Of a stretch of 64,000 nucleotides of DNA, positions 8,277-17,169 are shown one piece after another. The notes below the pieces were generated by a model. The model did not search any database, was not told the origin of the DNA, and saw nothing but the letters and a program-made list of their open reading frames with translations. The translations under genes were made by a program, and so were the position numbers. This DNA is from Saprospirales bacterium (lineage in GTDB: Bacteria; Bacteroidota; Bacteroidia; Chitinophagales; Saprospiraceae), in assembly GCA_016711045.1 (NCBI GenBank), contig JADJTT010000008.1, positions 186,001-250,000 on the forward strand. Reading direction: 5' to 3'. Within the stretch, counting starts at the first letter, position 1. Every line of letters begins with the position of its first letter.

Positions 8277-9368
8277 ATGCAGAAGATCATTTTGACTGTG
8301 ACCAACGATTTGACCTATGATCAGCGCATGCACCGCATCTGTGACAGCCTGGTAAAAGCAGGGTACGATGTCGAACTGGTAGGCAGGTTGCGCGCCCAGT
8401 CACGCCCCCTGGCGGCGCGTGCATTTCACCAAACCCGCTTGTACTGCCGCTTTGAAAAAGGGAAAGCCTTCTATTTGGAATACCAAATCCGCCTGTTTTT
8501 CTACCTGCTGCAATCCCGCTTTCAGGCGCTGTGCGCCATCGACCTCGACACCATCCTGCCTGTATGGATAGCAGGGCGGTTGAAAGGGGCGATGCTGCTT
8601 TACGATGCCCACGAGTATTTCTCTGAAGTGCCGGAGGTCATCCGCCGGCCGGCCATCCGGCGTGTATGGGAAGGGGTGGCGTGGTGGTGTATTCCCCGAA
8701 TGGACAAGTGCTATACCGTGGGCCCGGCACTGGCCGGTATTTTTTCAGCGCGCTATGGAAAGCCTTTTGAGGTGATCCGGAACCTGCCGCTTGCCAGGCC
8801 AGACCTCTTTTCCGCGAAACCGCCTTCCCGTCCCTTGTTTTTCTACCAGGGCGCACTGAATGAAGGCCGGGGCCTGGAAGCCCTCCTGGAGGTCATGCCG
8901 TCTTTTCCGCATGCGACCCTTTGGCTTGCCGGAGAAGGCGACTTGTCGCATACGTTACGGGATAAAGTGCGGAAACTGGGCCTGGAATCCCAGGTCCGCT
9001 TTCTCGGATTCATACAACCCGCCGACCTCCCCACGCTTACCCGTAAGGCCACGCTGGGGTTCAACTTGCTGGAAAATGCGGGGTTGAGCTATTATTACTC
9101 CCTTGCCAACAAAGCCTTCGACTATATCCAGGCCGGAATCCCTGCCGTGCATATGGATTTTCCGGAATACCGCCGCTTGCAGGAGGAGTATGGCGTCTTC
9201 CACTTAGTGCCCGATTTGAAGCGAGAGACGCTTGTGGGTGCGATCAAAAAGCTGTTGGTGGACAAGGCCTACTATGAGTCCCTCCGGGAAAATTGCCGCC
9301 ACGCAGCGGAGGAACTGGTGTGGGAGAAGGAGGAGAAGCGCTTGCTGGAAATCTATAAAATGGGATAA
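8277..9368 (+). CDS. GT4-type glycosyltransferase
   Basis: 363 aa. The GT-B fold is suggested by the N-terminal MQKIILTVTNDLTYDQRMHRI, the acceptor-side DAHEYFSEVPEV and the donor-side half beginning FFYQGALNEGRGLEALLE, with WLAGEGD, VRFLGFIQPADLP and the usual late NKAFDYIQAGIPAV containing the nucleotide-sugar contact region. It probably adds a sugar to a surface polysaccharide or glycolipid in the cytoplasm; donor and acceptor cannot be inferred. An AGGAGG-like purine run (8267-8273) precedes the ATG, unusual in this phylum. The gene sits 9 bp after the frameshifted end of recQ and finishes in a strong terminator. Confidence 0.88.
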   Translation: MQKIILTVTNDLTYDQRMHRICDSLVKAGYDVELVGRLRAQSRPLAARAFHQTRLYCRFEKGKAFYLEYQIRLFFYLLQSRFQALCAIDLDTILPVWIAGRLKGAMLLYDAHEYFSEVPEVIRRPAIRRVWEGVAWWCIPRMDKCYTVGPALAGIFSARYGKPFEVIRNLPLARPDLFSAKPPSRPLFFYQGALNEGRGLEALLEVMPSFPHATLWLAGEGDLSHTLRDKVRKLGLESQVRFLGFIQPADLPTLTRKATLGFNLLENAGLSYYYSLANKAFDYIQAGIPAVHMDFPEYRRLQEEYGVFHLVPDLKRETLVGAIKKLLVDKAYYESLRENCRHAAEELVWEKEEKRLLEIYKMG

Positions 9369-9417
9369 TGAGGCTGTATCAAAAGGCGCGAAAGCGACTT
9401 TTGATACAGCCTCATTA
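9366..9417. terminator. 20-bp-stem bidirectional terminator
   Basis: Arms at 9366-9385 and 9398-9417 pair perfectly (TAATGAGGCTGTATCAAAAG with its complement). The loop contains a nested CGC-GAAA-GCG tetraloop. The stem starts at the TAA stop of the glycosyltransferase gene and sits 5 bp from the stop of the convergent gene at 9423, so it serves both. Confidence 0.88.
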
Positions 9418-9422
9418 AAAAA

Positions 9423-11063
9423 TTAAAACCTTGCTGAAACTCCTGCCAGTGCATTGATCCCATAGGTGGGATAATACAGCCAGCGCTGCCGCTGATTATC
9501 AGCGAGGTTGTTGATTTTCACGAACGCACCGATATTTTTTGTAAAGAAGTATTCTGCCCCCAGGCTGACATCGAACAGGGTATTCAGGTTGTCGGCCTTG
9601 CCTTCTGTGTTGAGGTAAGGCACGCCGTTTTCAAAATACACTTCTCCACGCACGACGAGCTTGTCTTCGAGCATGGTATACTGCACCGCGCCGTTGAACG
9701 TAAGGGCCGGCAGGTACCAGGCCTTTTCCTGCTGGGTGGGCGTATAGATATTCTGGTTGATCGTTCCGGTAATGCGGAGCCCTTTTATCAGGTTCACGAC
9801 CAGACTCCCGTTGATGTTGACGATGCTCACGGTGTCGTAGAGCACGTCAAAGCGGCGGTGGGAGGCAATCAGCGGGGTTTCCTGTAGTTGGAAAAGCGCC
9901 AGGTCACTGGTTCGTTTGTACCCTACCTGTCCGGAATATTCGAAGATCGACAAGTTGCCTTTTACTCCTCCGAAAAAGTGCATCACCCGGGTGTTGCGCA
10001 ACAAGGGGCGGGAGATGAGGAAGGGGTTGTAGGTCGTGAGGCTTTGGAACGTATTTTTCTGTAAGGTTCCTTCCGCGCCGGCAAATGCGGCCAATTGGCT
10101 TCCCAGGATATTGACGGTCAGCAATACATCGGGGAAGAAGTTGAATACATCGTTGTGATTGACCACGTTCACCCCAATCTTGGCCTTGAAGCCGTCGGCG
10201 TGAAAGGTGAATGCCGGGACCAGGTAAAAGTTGTGCAGATTTTGGGAGGCGGTATCCTCGAAGAATGTAAAATCGGTACGCAGGAGCACATCCAGGGAAT
10301 GTTTTTCCCCAAACCATTTTATGCCCTGGAACCTCAGGTCGAAGCCCTGCTCCTTGGATGCGTAGGAGTCGTTGAGAAAATAGGCGTCGAGATGGGCTTT
10401 GTAGTTGAAATCACCCACCGTGCGCGCTCCGTTGAAAATACCGCCATTGATGCGAAAGGTGGAAAAACGCTGTTTGACGTCGTCGGCAGGCACCATAATC
10501 GTGTCGCTGAACGAGGGATCTTCATTGTATCCGTAGAAATATACGTTATTCAGGTCGTACCCCAAACCGGCGTTTACGGCGAACCCCTGCTTGAAGTAAT
10601 AGGCGCCGTCCAGGCCTACGCCGGTGTGGGAGAAACGCTGGTTTTCCAGCTTTTTGAAAGATGCCGAATGGTGATTTATCCGGACGCCGATGTCCATTTT
10701 GTCTTCAAACAGGTAGCGAAAGGCGCCGTCTCCGTAGAGCGAATTGGGAAAGCCTCCTCCTGCGCGAACGATCCCGTGGTAGGAGTCGCTGGTTTTTTCC
10801 CGGCGCATGCCATAGGGTCGAATGCTGGGAGGCGGATAGTCAATGTTGAGTTCCCGGTAGGGGAGGCGGTATACCTGGTTGGAGCGCACCGTGTCGGGCG
10901 CGGGCAATGCAGGCTCTACATCGATCCGTTCGGCGTCCAGCAACTGGGCCTCGAAGTTTTTCAATACGGTCACATTTTCAGAAGGCAGGGTTTGCGCTTG
11001 TGAAGCCAGGGGCCACATAGCGAGGAAAACCAGTGCCAGCCAGCTGGAGAGAAAGGTCTTCAT
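9423..11063 (-). CDS. outer-membrane beta-barrel protein (TonB-receptor-like barrel)
   Basis: 546 aa from the ATG at 11063, which begins a signal peptide (MKTFLSSWLALVFLAMWPLASQAQ); the in-frame ATG at 11090 would prepend nine residues. After about 80 residues the sequence becomes a succession of alternating-hydrophobicity strands (GFAVNAGLGYDLNNVYFYGY; FNYKAHLDAYFLND; FHADGFKAKIGVNVV; LVVRGEVYFENGVPYLN) and ends in the aromatic GINALAGVSARF expected of a barrel. There is no plug domain, so it is not a complete TonB receptor. It lies 35 bp downstream of the 1039-aa TPR gene, suggesting a periplasmic TPR plus outer-membrane barrel pair. Function unknown. Confidence 0.78.
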   Translation of the reverse strand: MKTFLSSWLALVFLAMWPLASQAQTLPSENVTVLKNFEAQLLDAERIDVEPALPAPDTVRSNQVYRLPYRELNIDYPPPSIRPYGMRREKTSDSYHGIVRAGGGFPNSLYGDGAFRYLFEDKMDIGVRINHHSASFKKLENQRFSHTGVGLDGAYYFKQGFAVNAGLGYDLNNVYFYGYNEDPSFSDTIMVPADDVKQRFSTFRINGGIFNGARTVGDFNYKAHLDAYFLNDSYASKEQGFDLRFQGIKWFGEKHSLDVLLRTDFTFFEDTASQNLHNFYLVPAFTFHADGFKAKIGVNVVNHNDVFNFFPDVLLTVNILGSQLAAFAGAEGTLQKNTFQSLTTYNPFLISRPLLRNTRVMHFFGGVKGNLSIFEYSGQVGYKRTSDLALFQLQETPLIASHRRFDVLYDTVSIVNINGSLVVNLIKGLRITGTINQNIYTPTQQEKAWYLPALTFNGAVQYTMLEDKLVVRGEVYFENGVPYLNTEGKADNLNTLFDVSLGAEYFFTKNIGAFVKINNLADNQRQRWLYYPTYGINALAGVSARF

Positions 11064-11098
11064 CAGTATAGGATTTGAGCGAGTTCGCATGCTGGTTT

Positions 11099-14000
11099 TT
11101 AGTTTTGGTCTTCAATAATGAAATCGTCGGTCGGCTTGTTCAGGCGGCTTCCCGCATTGGCAGCCTTGTTGTATTGATCCAGTTTGCTCTGAGCTTCATT
11201 GATGATGGATTGGTCGCCTTTGTAGTTTTCCAGCAGCGATTCCAGCACCGTACGGGCGTTGAAAAGGTTGCCCTGGTCGGCATAGATATCCGAGAGCAGG
11301 AGGAAGCTCTTGGCGGTCCAAAACGGGTAAGCGGAATTTTCCTGGATCGCCCGGTCGCACCATTGTTCTGCCTGCTTGAGGTCGCGGCGCTCGTAGTAGA
11401 TCCGGGCAATCAGGTAGCGTCCTTCGGCAGCTTCTTCTTCGGAATTGAATTTGATAACCTGGTTGAACGCGCTGAGCGCCGAATCGTAGTCCTTGTTGTC
11501 AAAGGCCAGTTTGCCCAGGTAGAAGTTGGCGCGCGATTTTTGTGCGAGCGAAGCGGTAGGGTTGTTGTTGATCTTATTGGCCATCGACAACACCGCCTGG
11601 TAGTTGTTGATCCGGTATGCGCTCTGCATGGCGCCGAGTTGGGCGGCAAAGCGGCTTTCATCCGATAAGGCCGCACTCTCCAGTTTGGTGTAGTAGGAAA
11701 AAGCCTTTTCGAAGTTGAGCGCGTAGTTGTAGCTGATCGCAGCGGCGAGTTCGAGGGCTTTGCCGTAGAACTTGCTGGAACCTCTGCCGATGACGTATTC
11801 GAAATCGGTCAGGGCTTGCGGGTACTGCTTGAGCTCAAAGTTGGATTCGCCCCGGTGCTGGTATGCCTGAAGCAGGTATTGCCCGTTGGGGTACTTCTTG
11901 ATATAGTCGGTATAGGCGCCCGTAGCCCGGTCGAAATTCCCGATTTCGTATTGTGACTCGGCGGCTTTGAAATTGAGGGCTTCTTTGCCGGTATTGTCGA
12001 GCGAATAGCCGGGCACGGTTTCCAGGAACCGGGCATAGGAATCCGGGTCGCCCAGGTTTTCCACGTAGATCTCTTCCAGCGCCGCGATCGCGTCTTTGGC
12101 TTCATCGGGCTCGGGATTGTTGGAGAACACTTGCTTGTAGTACTCGATGGCCGTTTGCAGGTTGCCCTGGTTGAAGCTGATCAATCCGAGGCGCAGCAGG
12201 GCCGGAACAACGAGATCCGACTTGTTTTTGTAGTCGGCAACCAATTGGCGCAGCGGGCCGGTGGCCTTGCTCAGCTGGCCGATCTCCTGGTAGGTTACAC
12301 CCAATGCAAACAAGGCGTCGTCGGCGTAGGCGGAGGTCGGAAAATCGCGCACGATGTTCTCCAGGGAAATGAGCTTGTCGGTCGTTTGGCCCCGAAGCCC
12401 TTCAATGATGGCTTTCTGGTAGTAGGCGTAAATATACCCCGAGTACTTATTGCTGATCGCTTCGTTGTAAAAGGTGAGCGCCTCTTTATACTGATTGCGT
12501 TTGAAATGGCAGTCGCCTGCACGCAGGGTAGCGTCGCCCAGCACCTGCTGTTTGATATAATCGCTCTTGATAAAAGGCTTATTGCGGTTGATGGCTGCGG
12601 TGGTTTCCTTGAAGTAATTCAGGGCGGTGGCGTAGTTGCCCTGCTTGAGATAATTGTAGCCCTGGGTGTAATTGGCCGTGTATACGGAAGATTCCTCCGG
12701 AAGGTCCTTCAGGCTTTTCGCCAGCGTGAGAAACTGGTTCATCAGGGGAATGCTCTCGTCGTATTTTTTCTTGCGGTGGGCTATGTCGCCCTGCCAATAG
12801 GCACAAGCTGCCCGGATCATGGGAACAACCGGGTCGCTATTCGACTGAATGAAATAGAGGCCTGCCTGGTCGTAGTTGCCTTCCCGGTGCAATTGCAATC
12901 CGCGGTAATAGTTGACCCGCTGGCGCACTTCCCGCATTTGCGGGGTAGGGTTGGGAATGCGCTGGATGATATCCAGGGCCCGCTCGTAGTCGCGTGTTTT
13001 CAGGAAAATCTCGCTCATCAGGCTCTGGGCATCGGCATAATAAGACGAACTGGAAGGGATGTCCTGCAGCGCAGAAATGGCGTCGTTGTCGTAGCCCAGC
13101 TCATAAGACAGTTTTCCGTAGTTGAAGGAGGCGTCTTCCTTGATGGATGCATCAAAGTTCATGCGGCTTGCCCGCCCGAACGCATTGCGCGCCGAGGTGC
13201 GGTCGTTGAGCCGCAGGTTGCAGTCGCCCAAAAAGTACATCGCGTACTGGCCCAGTTTGGAATCCACGCTCACCAATTGTTCCAGGTTGCGGGCGGCTTT
13301 CTGGTAGGCGCCGGTTTTATGCTGGGCAATACCCAGTTGATAAAATTGCTCCGCCTGGAGCGAACTGGATTGGTCGGCGTAGTATTCGAGGTAGAACACG
13401 GCCTTTTCATAGTCTCCCATCTCAAAATAAGCCTGTCCGATCACCTGGGCCAGTTCTTCCCGTTTCTTGGTTTGGGAATCCTTGAATTTGGGCTCCGCAT
13501 AGGCGATAAGCTGATCGTATTGCCGCTGTAGGAAATAGATCTGTGCGACATAGTTGGGAATGATATCCCGGTAGAGCCGGTATTTTTCGGCTATCCGGAA
13601 CGCGCGGATCGCTTCGTCGAAATTGCCCAGGTAGAATTCGCAAAGGCCGTAATAGTAGTTGGTTGGATAGTAAAAATCCTTGCTCTCCAGGTTTTTGATC
13701 TGGATAAACTGCGCTTTGGCCTGCCCGAATTTCTTTTGCACAAAATAGGCATAGCCCGTCTTGAACCGCACTTCGGCGCGCTGCTCCCCCGTCAGCTGAT
13801 AGGTGGGGATCTGGGTAAAGAAATCGATGGCCTGGTCGTATTTCCGGGCGTTGTAGTAATAATTTGCCACCTCGATCAGCGCCTGATTGGAAACGGGATC
13901 CGGTGAATACTTGCGGATAAAGTCAAGTATCAGCTTTTCTCCGTCGGGCAAGTCCTGGCGAACAGCGGAGATTGCGTATCCGAGTTCGGACTTGGTGCGC

Positions 14001-14218
14001 AGCATCTCCAGGTCGGGCGCGTTGGCCGGACGAAGCATATCGAGCGCTTGCCCATATTCCTCCTGCGCTTGCCCGTACAGGCCTTTGGCGAAATAATCTT
14101 CTGCCTTTTTGAAAGCAGCATTCGCTTCGGTAAATACGGTAGTGGATGGTTGGGCGTACAATTGCGCCGACACAAGCAGCGCAAATACAGAGATCAGAAG
14201 GGGATGGAGACGGTTCAT
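11099..14218 (-). CDS. large periplasmic tetratricopeptide-repeat protein
   Basis: 1039 aa, with a signal peptide (MNRLHPLLISVFALLVSAQLYAQ). Nearly all of the rest is TPR: repeated 34-residue units with conserved A8/G/Y and A20-type positions, for example AEDYFAKGLYGQAQEEYGQA, ALNYFKETTAAINRNKPFI and AIEYYKQVFSNNPEPDEA; roughly twenty or more copies. No enzymatic domain is seen. Such proteins scaffold envelope complexes; here the partner is likely the barrel encoded 35 bp downstream. The gene stands at the head of that two-gene unit. The arrangement is common in Bacteroidota, but I cannot assign a named system. Confidence 0.88.
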   Translation of the reverse strand: MNRLHPLLISVFALLVSAQLYAQPSTTVFTEANAAFKKAEDYFAKGLYGQAQEEYGQALDMLRPANAPDLEMLRTKSELGYAISAVRQDLPDGEKLILDFIRKYSPDPVSNQALIEVANYYYNARKYDQAIDFFTQIPTYQLTGEQRAEVRFKTGYAYFVQKKFGQAKAQFIQIKNLESKDFYYPTNYYYGLCEFYLGNFDEAIRAFRIAEKYRLYRDIIPNYVAQIYFLQRQYDQLIAYAEPKFKDSQTKKREELAQVIGQAYFEMGDYEKAVFYLEYYADQSSSLQAEQFYQLGIAQHKTGAYQKAARNLEQLVSVDSKLGQYAMYFLGDCNLRLNDRTSARNAFGRASRMNFDASIKEDASFNYGKLSYELGYDNDAISALQDIPSSSSYYADAQSLMSEIFLKTRDYERALDIIQRIPNPTPQMREVRQRVNYYRGLQLHREGNYDQAGLYFIQSNSDPVVPMIRAACAYWQGDIAHRKKKYDESIPLMNQFLTLAKSLKDLPEESSVYTANYTQGYNYLKQGNYATALNYFKETTAAINRNKPFIKSDYIKQQVLGDATLRAGDCHFKRNQYKEALTFYNEAISNKYSGYIYAYYQKAIIEGLRGQTTDKLISLENIVRDFPTSAYADDALFALGVTYQEIGQLSKATGPLRQLVADYKNKSDLVVPALLRLGLISFNQGNLQTAIEYYKQVFSNNPEPDEAKDAIAALEEIYVENLGDPDSYARFLETVPGYSLDNTGKEALNFKAAESQYEIGNFDRATGAYTDYIKKYPNGQYLLQAYQHRGESNFELKQYPQALTDFEYVIGRGSSKFYGKALELAAAISYNYALNFEKAFSYYTKLESAALSDESRFAAQLGAMQSAYRINNYQAVLSMANKINNNPTASLAQKSRANFYLGKLAFDNKDYDSALSAFNQVIKFNSEEEAAEGRYLIARIYYERRDLKQAEQWCDRAIQENSAYPFWTAKSFLLLSDIYADQGNLFNARTVLESLLENYKGDQSIINEAQSKLDQYNKAANAGSRLNKPTDDFIIEDQN

Positions 14219-14355
14219 AGGTATGGATGAACGTTTTCAGAAAAAATGGGGTTTCAAAATTGAAATCCCAAAAAAGAAACGATTATTACGACCGGAATAT
14301 TTGGTACCCCGGCAATGGGACCCAATTTAGGAAAAAAATAACATAAACCCGTACC

Positions 14356-14421
14356 GACGCCATACCTGGCGTCTCCCGCCGTCTCCCGCCACGCAGATGC
14401 AGAGACGCCAGGTATGGCGTC
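14356..14421. repeat. palindromic dispersed repeat (CGCCAGGTATGGCG family)
   Basis: Perfect 20-bp arms (GACGCCATACCTGGCGTCTC, 14356-14375, and its complement, 14402-14421) surround 26 bp that include a tandem GTCTCCCGCC. The right arm continues CTCTACGG. The same core with the CTCTACGG tail recurs inside the gene at 26733-26760, so this is a dispersed element rather than only a terminator. It lies just downstream of the aminotransferase gene and may also end its transcript. Confidence 0.75.
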
Positions 14422-14430
14422 TCTACGGCA

Positions 14431-15723
14431 TCACGGCATCACGTATTCCCGGAATGTCTGCTCGATGATATCGCAACACTCCATCAATTGTTCCTCCGTC
14501 ATCACGAGGGGCGGGGCGAAACGGATAATATTGCCGTGCGTCGGTTTGGCCAGCAGGCCGTTTTTCGCCAACAACACACAGATATCCCAGGCCGTAGAGC
14601 TCTCCGGCGAGTCGTTGATCACCACGGCATTGAGCAAGCCGCGTCCGCGTACCAGCACCAGCAGGTCGGAATGATCCACCAGCTTTTGCATGCGTTGGCG
14701 GAATAGTTTACCCAGGCGGCGGGCATTTTGGGTCAGCTTTTCGTCGCGCAACACTTCCAGGGCTTCCATGGCGACATGGCTGGCGATTGGGTTACCTCCG
14801 AAGGTGCTTCCGTGTTGCCCCGGCTTGATCACCCCCATAATGGCATCGTCGGCCAACACTGCAGATACGGGGTACATGCCGCCCGAAAGGGCTTTCCCGA
14901 GGATCAGGACATCGGGCCGGATATAGGTGGCTTCCTGGCGTTCGCAGTGGCCTTCGCAGGTACAATTGCCGCAGACCGCCAGCAGGCTGCCCGTGCGGCC
15001 GATACCCGTCTGGATCTCATCGGCCATGAACAATACCTGGTGCGTCCGGCAGAGCTCGGCAGCGCCGGCGAGGAAGGCGTTATCCGGCACAAAAACCCCG
15101 GCTTCTCCCTGGATGGGTTCGACGAGGAAGCCGGCAACCTTGTTGCCGTTTTCCTCCAATACCTTGCGCAGCGCCTCCAGGTCGTTGTAGGGGATGCTGA
15201 TAAATCCCGGGGTGTAGGGCCCGAAATGCCCCTTGGCATCCGGGTCGGAAGAGAAGGAGATAATAGTCGTCGTCCGGCCGTGGAAATTCTGTCCGCAAAC
15301 CACGATCAGGGCTTCTCCGTTGGGGATCCCTTTGCGCTCGTAGCCCCATTTGCGGCAAAGTTTGATCGCGGTTTCGACGGCTTCGGCGCCGGAGTTCATC
15401 GGGAGCACCTTGTCAAACCCGAAATATTCGGTGACATATTTTTCATACGGGCCCAATTGGTCGTTGTAAAACGCGCGGGAGGTGAGGGCCAGATTGGAAG
15501 CCTGCTCCACGAGCGCATTGACGAGCCGCGGGTGGCAGTGGCCCTGGTTCAGGGCAGAATAGGCCGACAGAAAATCGTAGTAGCGCTTCCCTTCCACATC
15601 CCAAACATACACGCCTTCTCCCTTTGTAAGTACCACGGGCAAAGGGTGGTAGTTGTGCGCGCCGTAGCGATCTTCGAGGTTCATGAATTCCTGGGAGGAC
15701 TGGTGGAGTGTGGTGGAGCGCAT
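14431..15723 (-). CDS. rocD: ornithine--oxo-acid aminotransferase
   Basis: 430 aa class III PLP aminotransferase. Motifs: MNSGAEAVETAIKL (109-122), MADEIQTGIGRTG (Asp235 contacting the PLP ring nitrogen), LGKALSGGMYPVSAV with Lys277 as the Schiff-base lysine, and HGSTFGGNP near the phosphate. It converts ornithine and 2-oxoglutarate to glutamate semialdehyde and glutamate, linking arginine and proline metabolism. A short insertion just before the PLP lysine carries four cysteines (CGNCTCEGHC, 251-260) that could bind a metal ion. It is 34 bp downstream of the class I aminotransferase gene on the same strand. Confidence 0.93.
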   Translation of the reverse strand: MRSTTLHQSSQEFMNLEDRYGAHNYHPLPVVLTKGEGVYVWDVEGKRYYDFLSAYSALNQGHCHPRLVNALVEQASNLALTSRAFYNDQLGPYEKYVTEYFGFDKVLPMNSGAEAVETAIKLCRKWGYERKGIPNGEALIVVCGQNFHGRTTTIISFSSDPDAKGHFGPYTPGFISIPYNDLEALRKVLEENGNKVAGFLVEPIQGEAGVFVPDNAFLAGAAELCRTHQVLFMADEIQTGIGRTGSLLAVCGNCTCEGHCERQEATYIRPDVLILGKALSGGMYPVSAVLADDAIMGVIKPGQHGSTFGGNPIASHVAMEALEVLRDEKLTQNARRLGKLFRQRMQKLVDHSDLLVLVRGRGLLNAVVINDSPESSTAWDICVLLAKNGLLAKPTHGNIIRFAPPLVMTEEQLMECCDIIEQTFREYVMP

Positions 15724-15757
15724 GGCTGTAGTTTTTTGGTGTGAACTTTCGGGTTGG

Positions 15758-16987
15758 TTAGCTATTGGTTTTGGCGTCGAGGAGTTCTTCTACCAGCCTT
15801 CCGGGATAGGCTTTGAGGCCTTCTGCCAGGCATTCCATGGCGGCAGCGAGATCTTTCTGGTTCAACACATAGGCAATACGTACCTGTTGTTTGCCATCCT
15901 CCGGATCGGTATAAAACCCATTGCCAGGCGCCATCATCACGGTTGCGCCTTTATAGGAGAAATTGTCCAGCATCCAGATGCAGAACTTCTCTGCATCATC
16001 TACCGGCAGTTTTACCATGGCATAAAAAGCGCCACCTACCTGCGGACAAAACACGCCTTCCATTTCATGCAGGGCGCTCAGCATGAAGGTGCGACGGGCA
16101 TCGTATTCCTTGATCACGCCGTCATAAAAAGACTGAGGCATGTCATAGATGGCCTCGGCCCCGATCTGTCCCATCGTGGGAGGCGAAAGGCGTGCCTGGG
16201 CATATTTCAAAATGGAGCCCATTACCGCCTTGTTGCGGGTGACCACACAGCCGATGCGTGCCCCGCAAGCGGAAAAACGCTTGGAGATGGAATCGACCAC
16301 GATCGCGTGGTTTTCCAGGTCTTTGAAGCCTAAAATGGAAAAATGCGTTTGTCCGTCGTACACAAATTCCCGGTATACCTCATCGGCAAACAGGAACAGG
16401 TCGTGTTTGAGGACAATATCCCGCAACTTTTCAAGCGAAGCCAGCGGATACAGTATGCCGGTTGGATTCCCCGGGTTACAGATCATGATGGCTTTGGTTC
16501 GGGGCGTGATCAGTTTTTCGAACGTTTCCATCGGCGGCAAATCAAAATTATCTTCGATCCGGGTAGGGATCGGCACGATCTTGATGCCGGCGGTCAGGGC
16601 AAAACTGATATAGTTGGCATAAAAAGGTTCGGGAAGAATAATCTCATCTCCCGGATTGAGGCAGGCCATGAACGCAAACAACAACGCCTCGGAGGCTCCG
16701 GTGGTTACCAACACCTGTTCGAAATCCAGGGGCAAACCCAGATTGGTGTAGTACTGCGCAATTTTATTGCGAAGCGGCTCGATACCCGCAGAGTGACTGT
16801 AGGATAATACCTTCAGGTCGGCCTGGCGAATGGCTTCGAAAAATTGGGGCGGTGTTTCGATATCCGGTTGACCAATATTGAGCGAATAGACATGGGTGCC
16901 TCTCTTTTTGGCGCCTTCCGCATAGGGAACGAGTTTGCGGATGGGCGATGCAGGCATTTTCTCGGCTCTCTGTGAAATATGTGGCAT
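15758..16987 (-). CDS. class I PLP-dependent aminotransferase (AspB-like)
   Basis: 409 aa from the ATG at 16987 (MPHISQRAEKMPASPIRKL is the normal beginning of the subgroup; the ATG at 17023 adds 12 unrelated residues). Fold-type I hallmarks: LNIGQPDIETP, VTTGASEALLFA (residues 94-105), CNPGNPTG (170-177), ADEVYREFVY, and Lys236 in VDSISKRFSACGARIG as the PLP lysine. It would transaminate an amino acid with a 2-oxo acid; the preferred substrate (Asp, aromatic or Ala) is not readable. It probably shares a transcript with the ornithine aminotransferase downstream. Confidence 0.9.
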   Translation of the reverse strand: MPHISQRAEKMPASPIRKLVPYAEGAKKRGTHVYSLNIGQPDIETPPQFFEAIRQADLKVLSYSHSAGIEPLRNKIAQYYTNLGLPLDFEQVLVTTGASEALLFAFMACLNPGDEIILPEPFYANYISFALTAGIKIVPIPTRIEDNFDLPPMETFEKLITPRTKAIMICNPGNPTGILYPLASLEKLRDIVLKHDLFLFADEVYREFVYDGQTHFSILGFKDLENHAIVVDSISKRFSACGARIGCVVTRNKAVMGSILKYAQARLSPPTMGQIGAEAIYDMPQSFYDGVIKEYDARRTFMLSALHEMEGVFCPQVGGAFYAMVKLPVDDAEKFCIWMLDNFSYKGATVMMAPGNGFYTDPEDGKQQVRIAYVLNQKDLAAAMECLAEGLKAYPGRLVEELLDAKTNS

Positions 16988-17060
16988 GGCTTGGATGGTT
17001 TTTTTTCGGCAACAAAGATACAAAATTTGGCTGAGGTAAGCACAGGCCGAAGGGCAGGGA

Positions 17061-17093
17061 TAAAAAGAAAAAAGCCCGCTAATTCAGCGGGCT
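17061..17093 (-). terminator. intrinsic terminator of mqnD
   Basis: On the minus strand an 8-bp stem (AGCCCGCT/AGCGGGCT, 17073-17093, loop of 5) is followed by a 12-nt tract of eleven T and one C (17061-17072), 77 bp past the mqnD stop. Confidence 0.85.
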
Positions 17094-17169
17094 ATCCTCA
17101 ACAAAGTAATCTCATGAAAAACGAATTATCCATTCGATTAAGAGTATTGCAAGTACCGTGCCAAAAATG

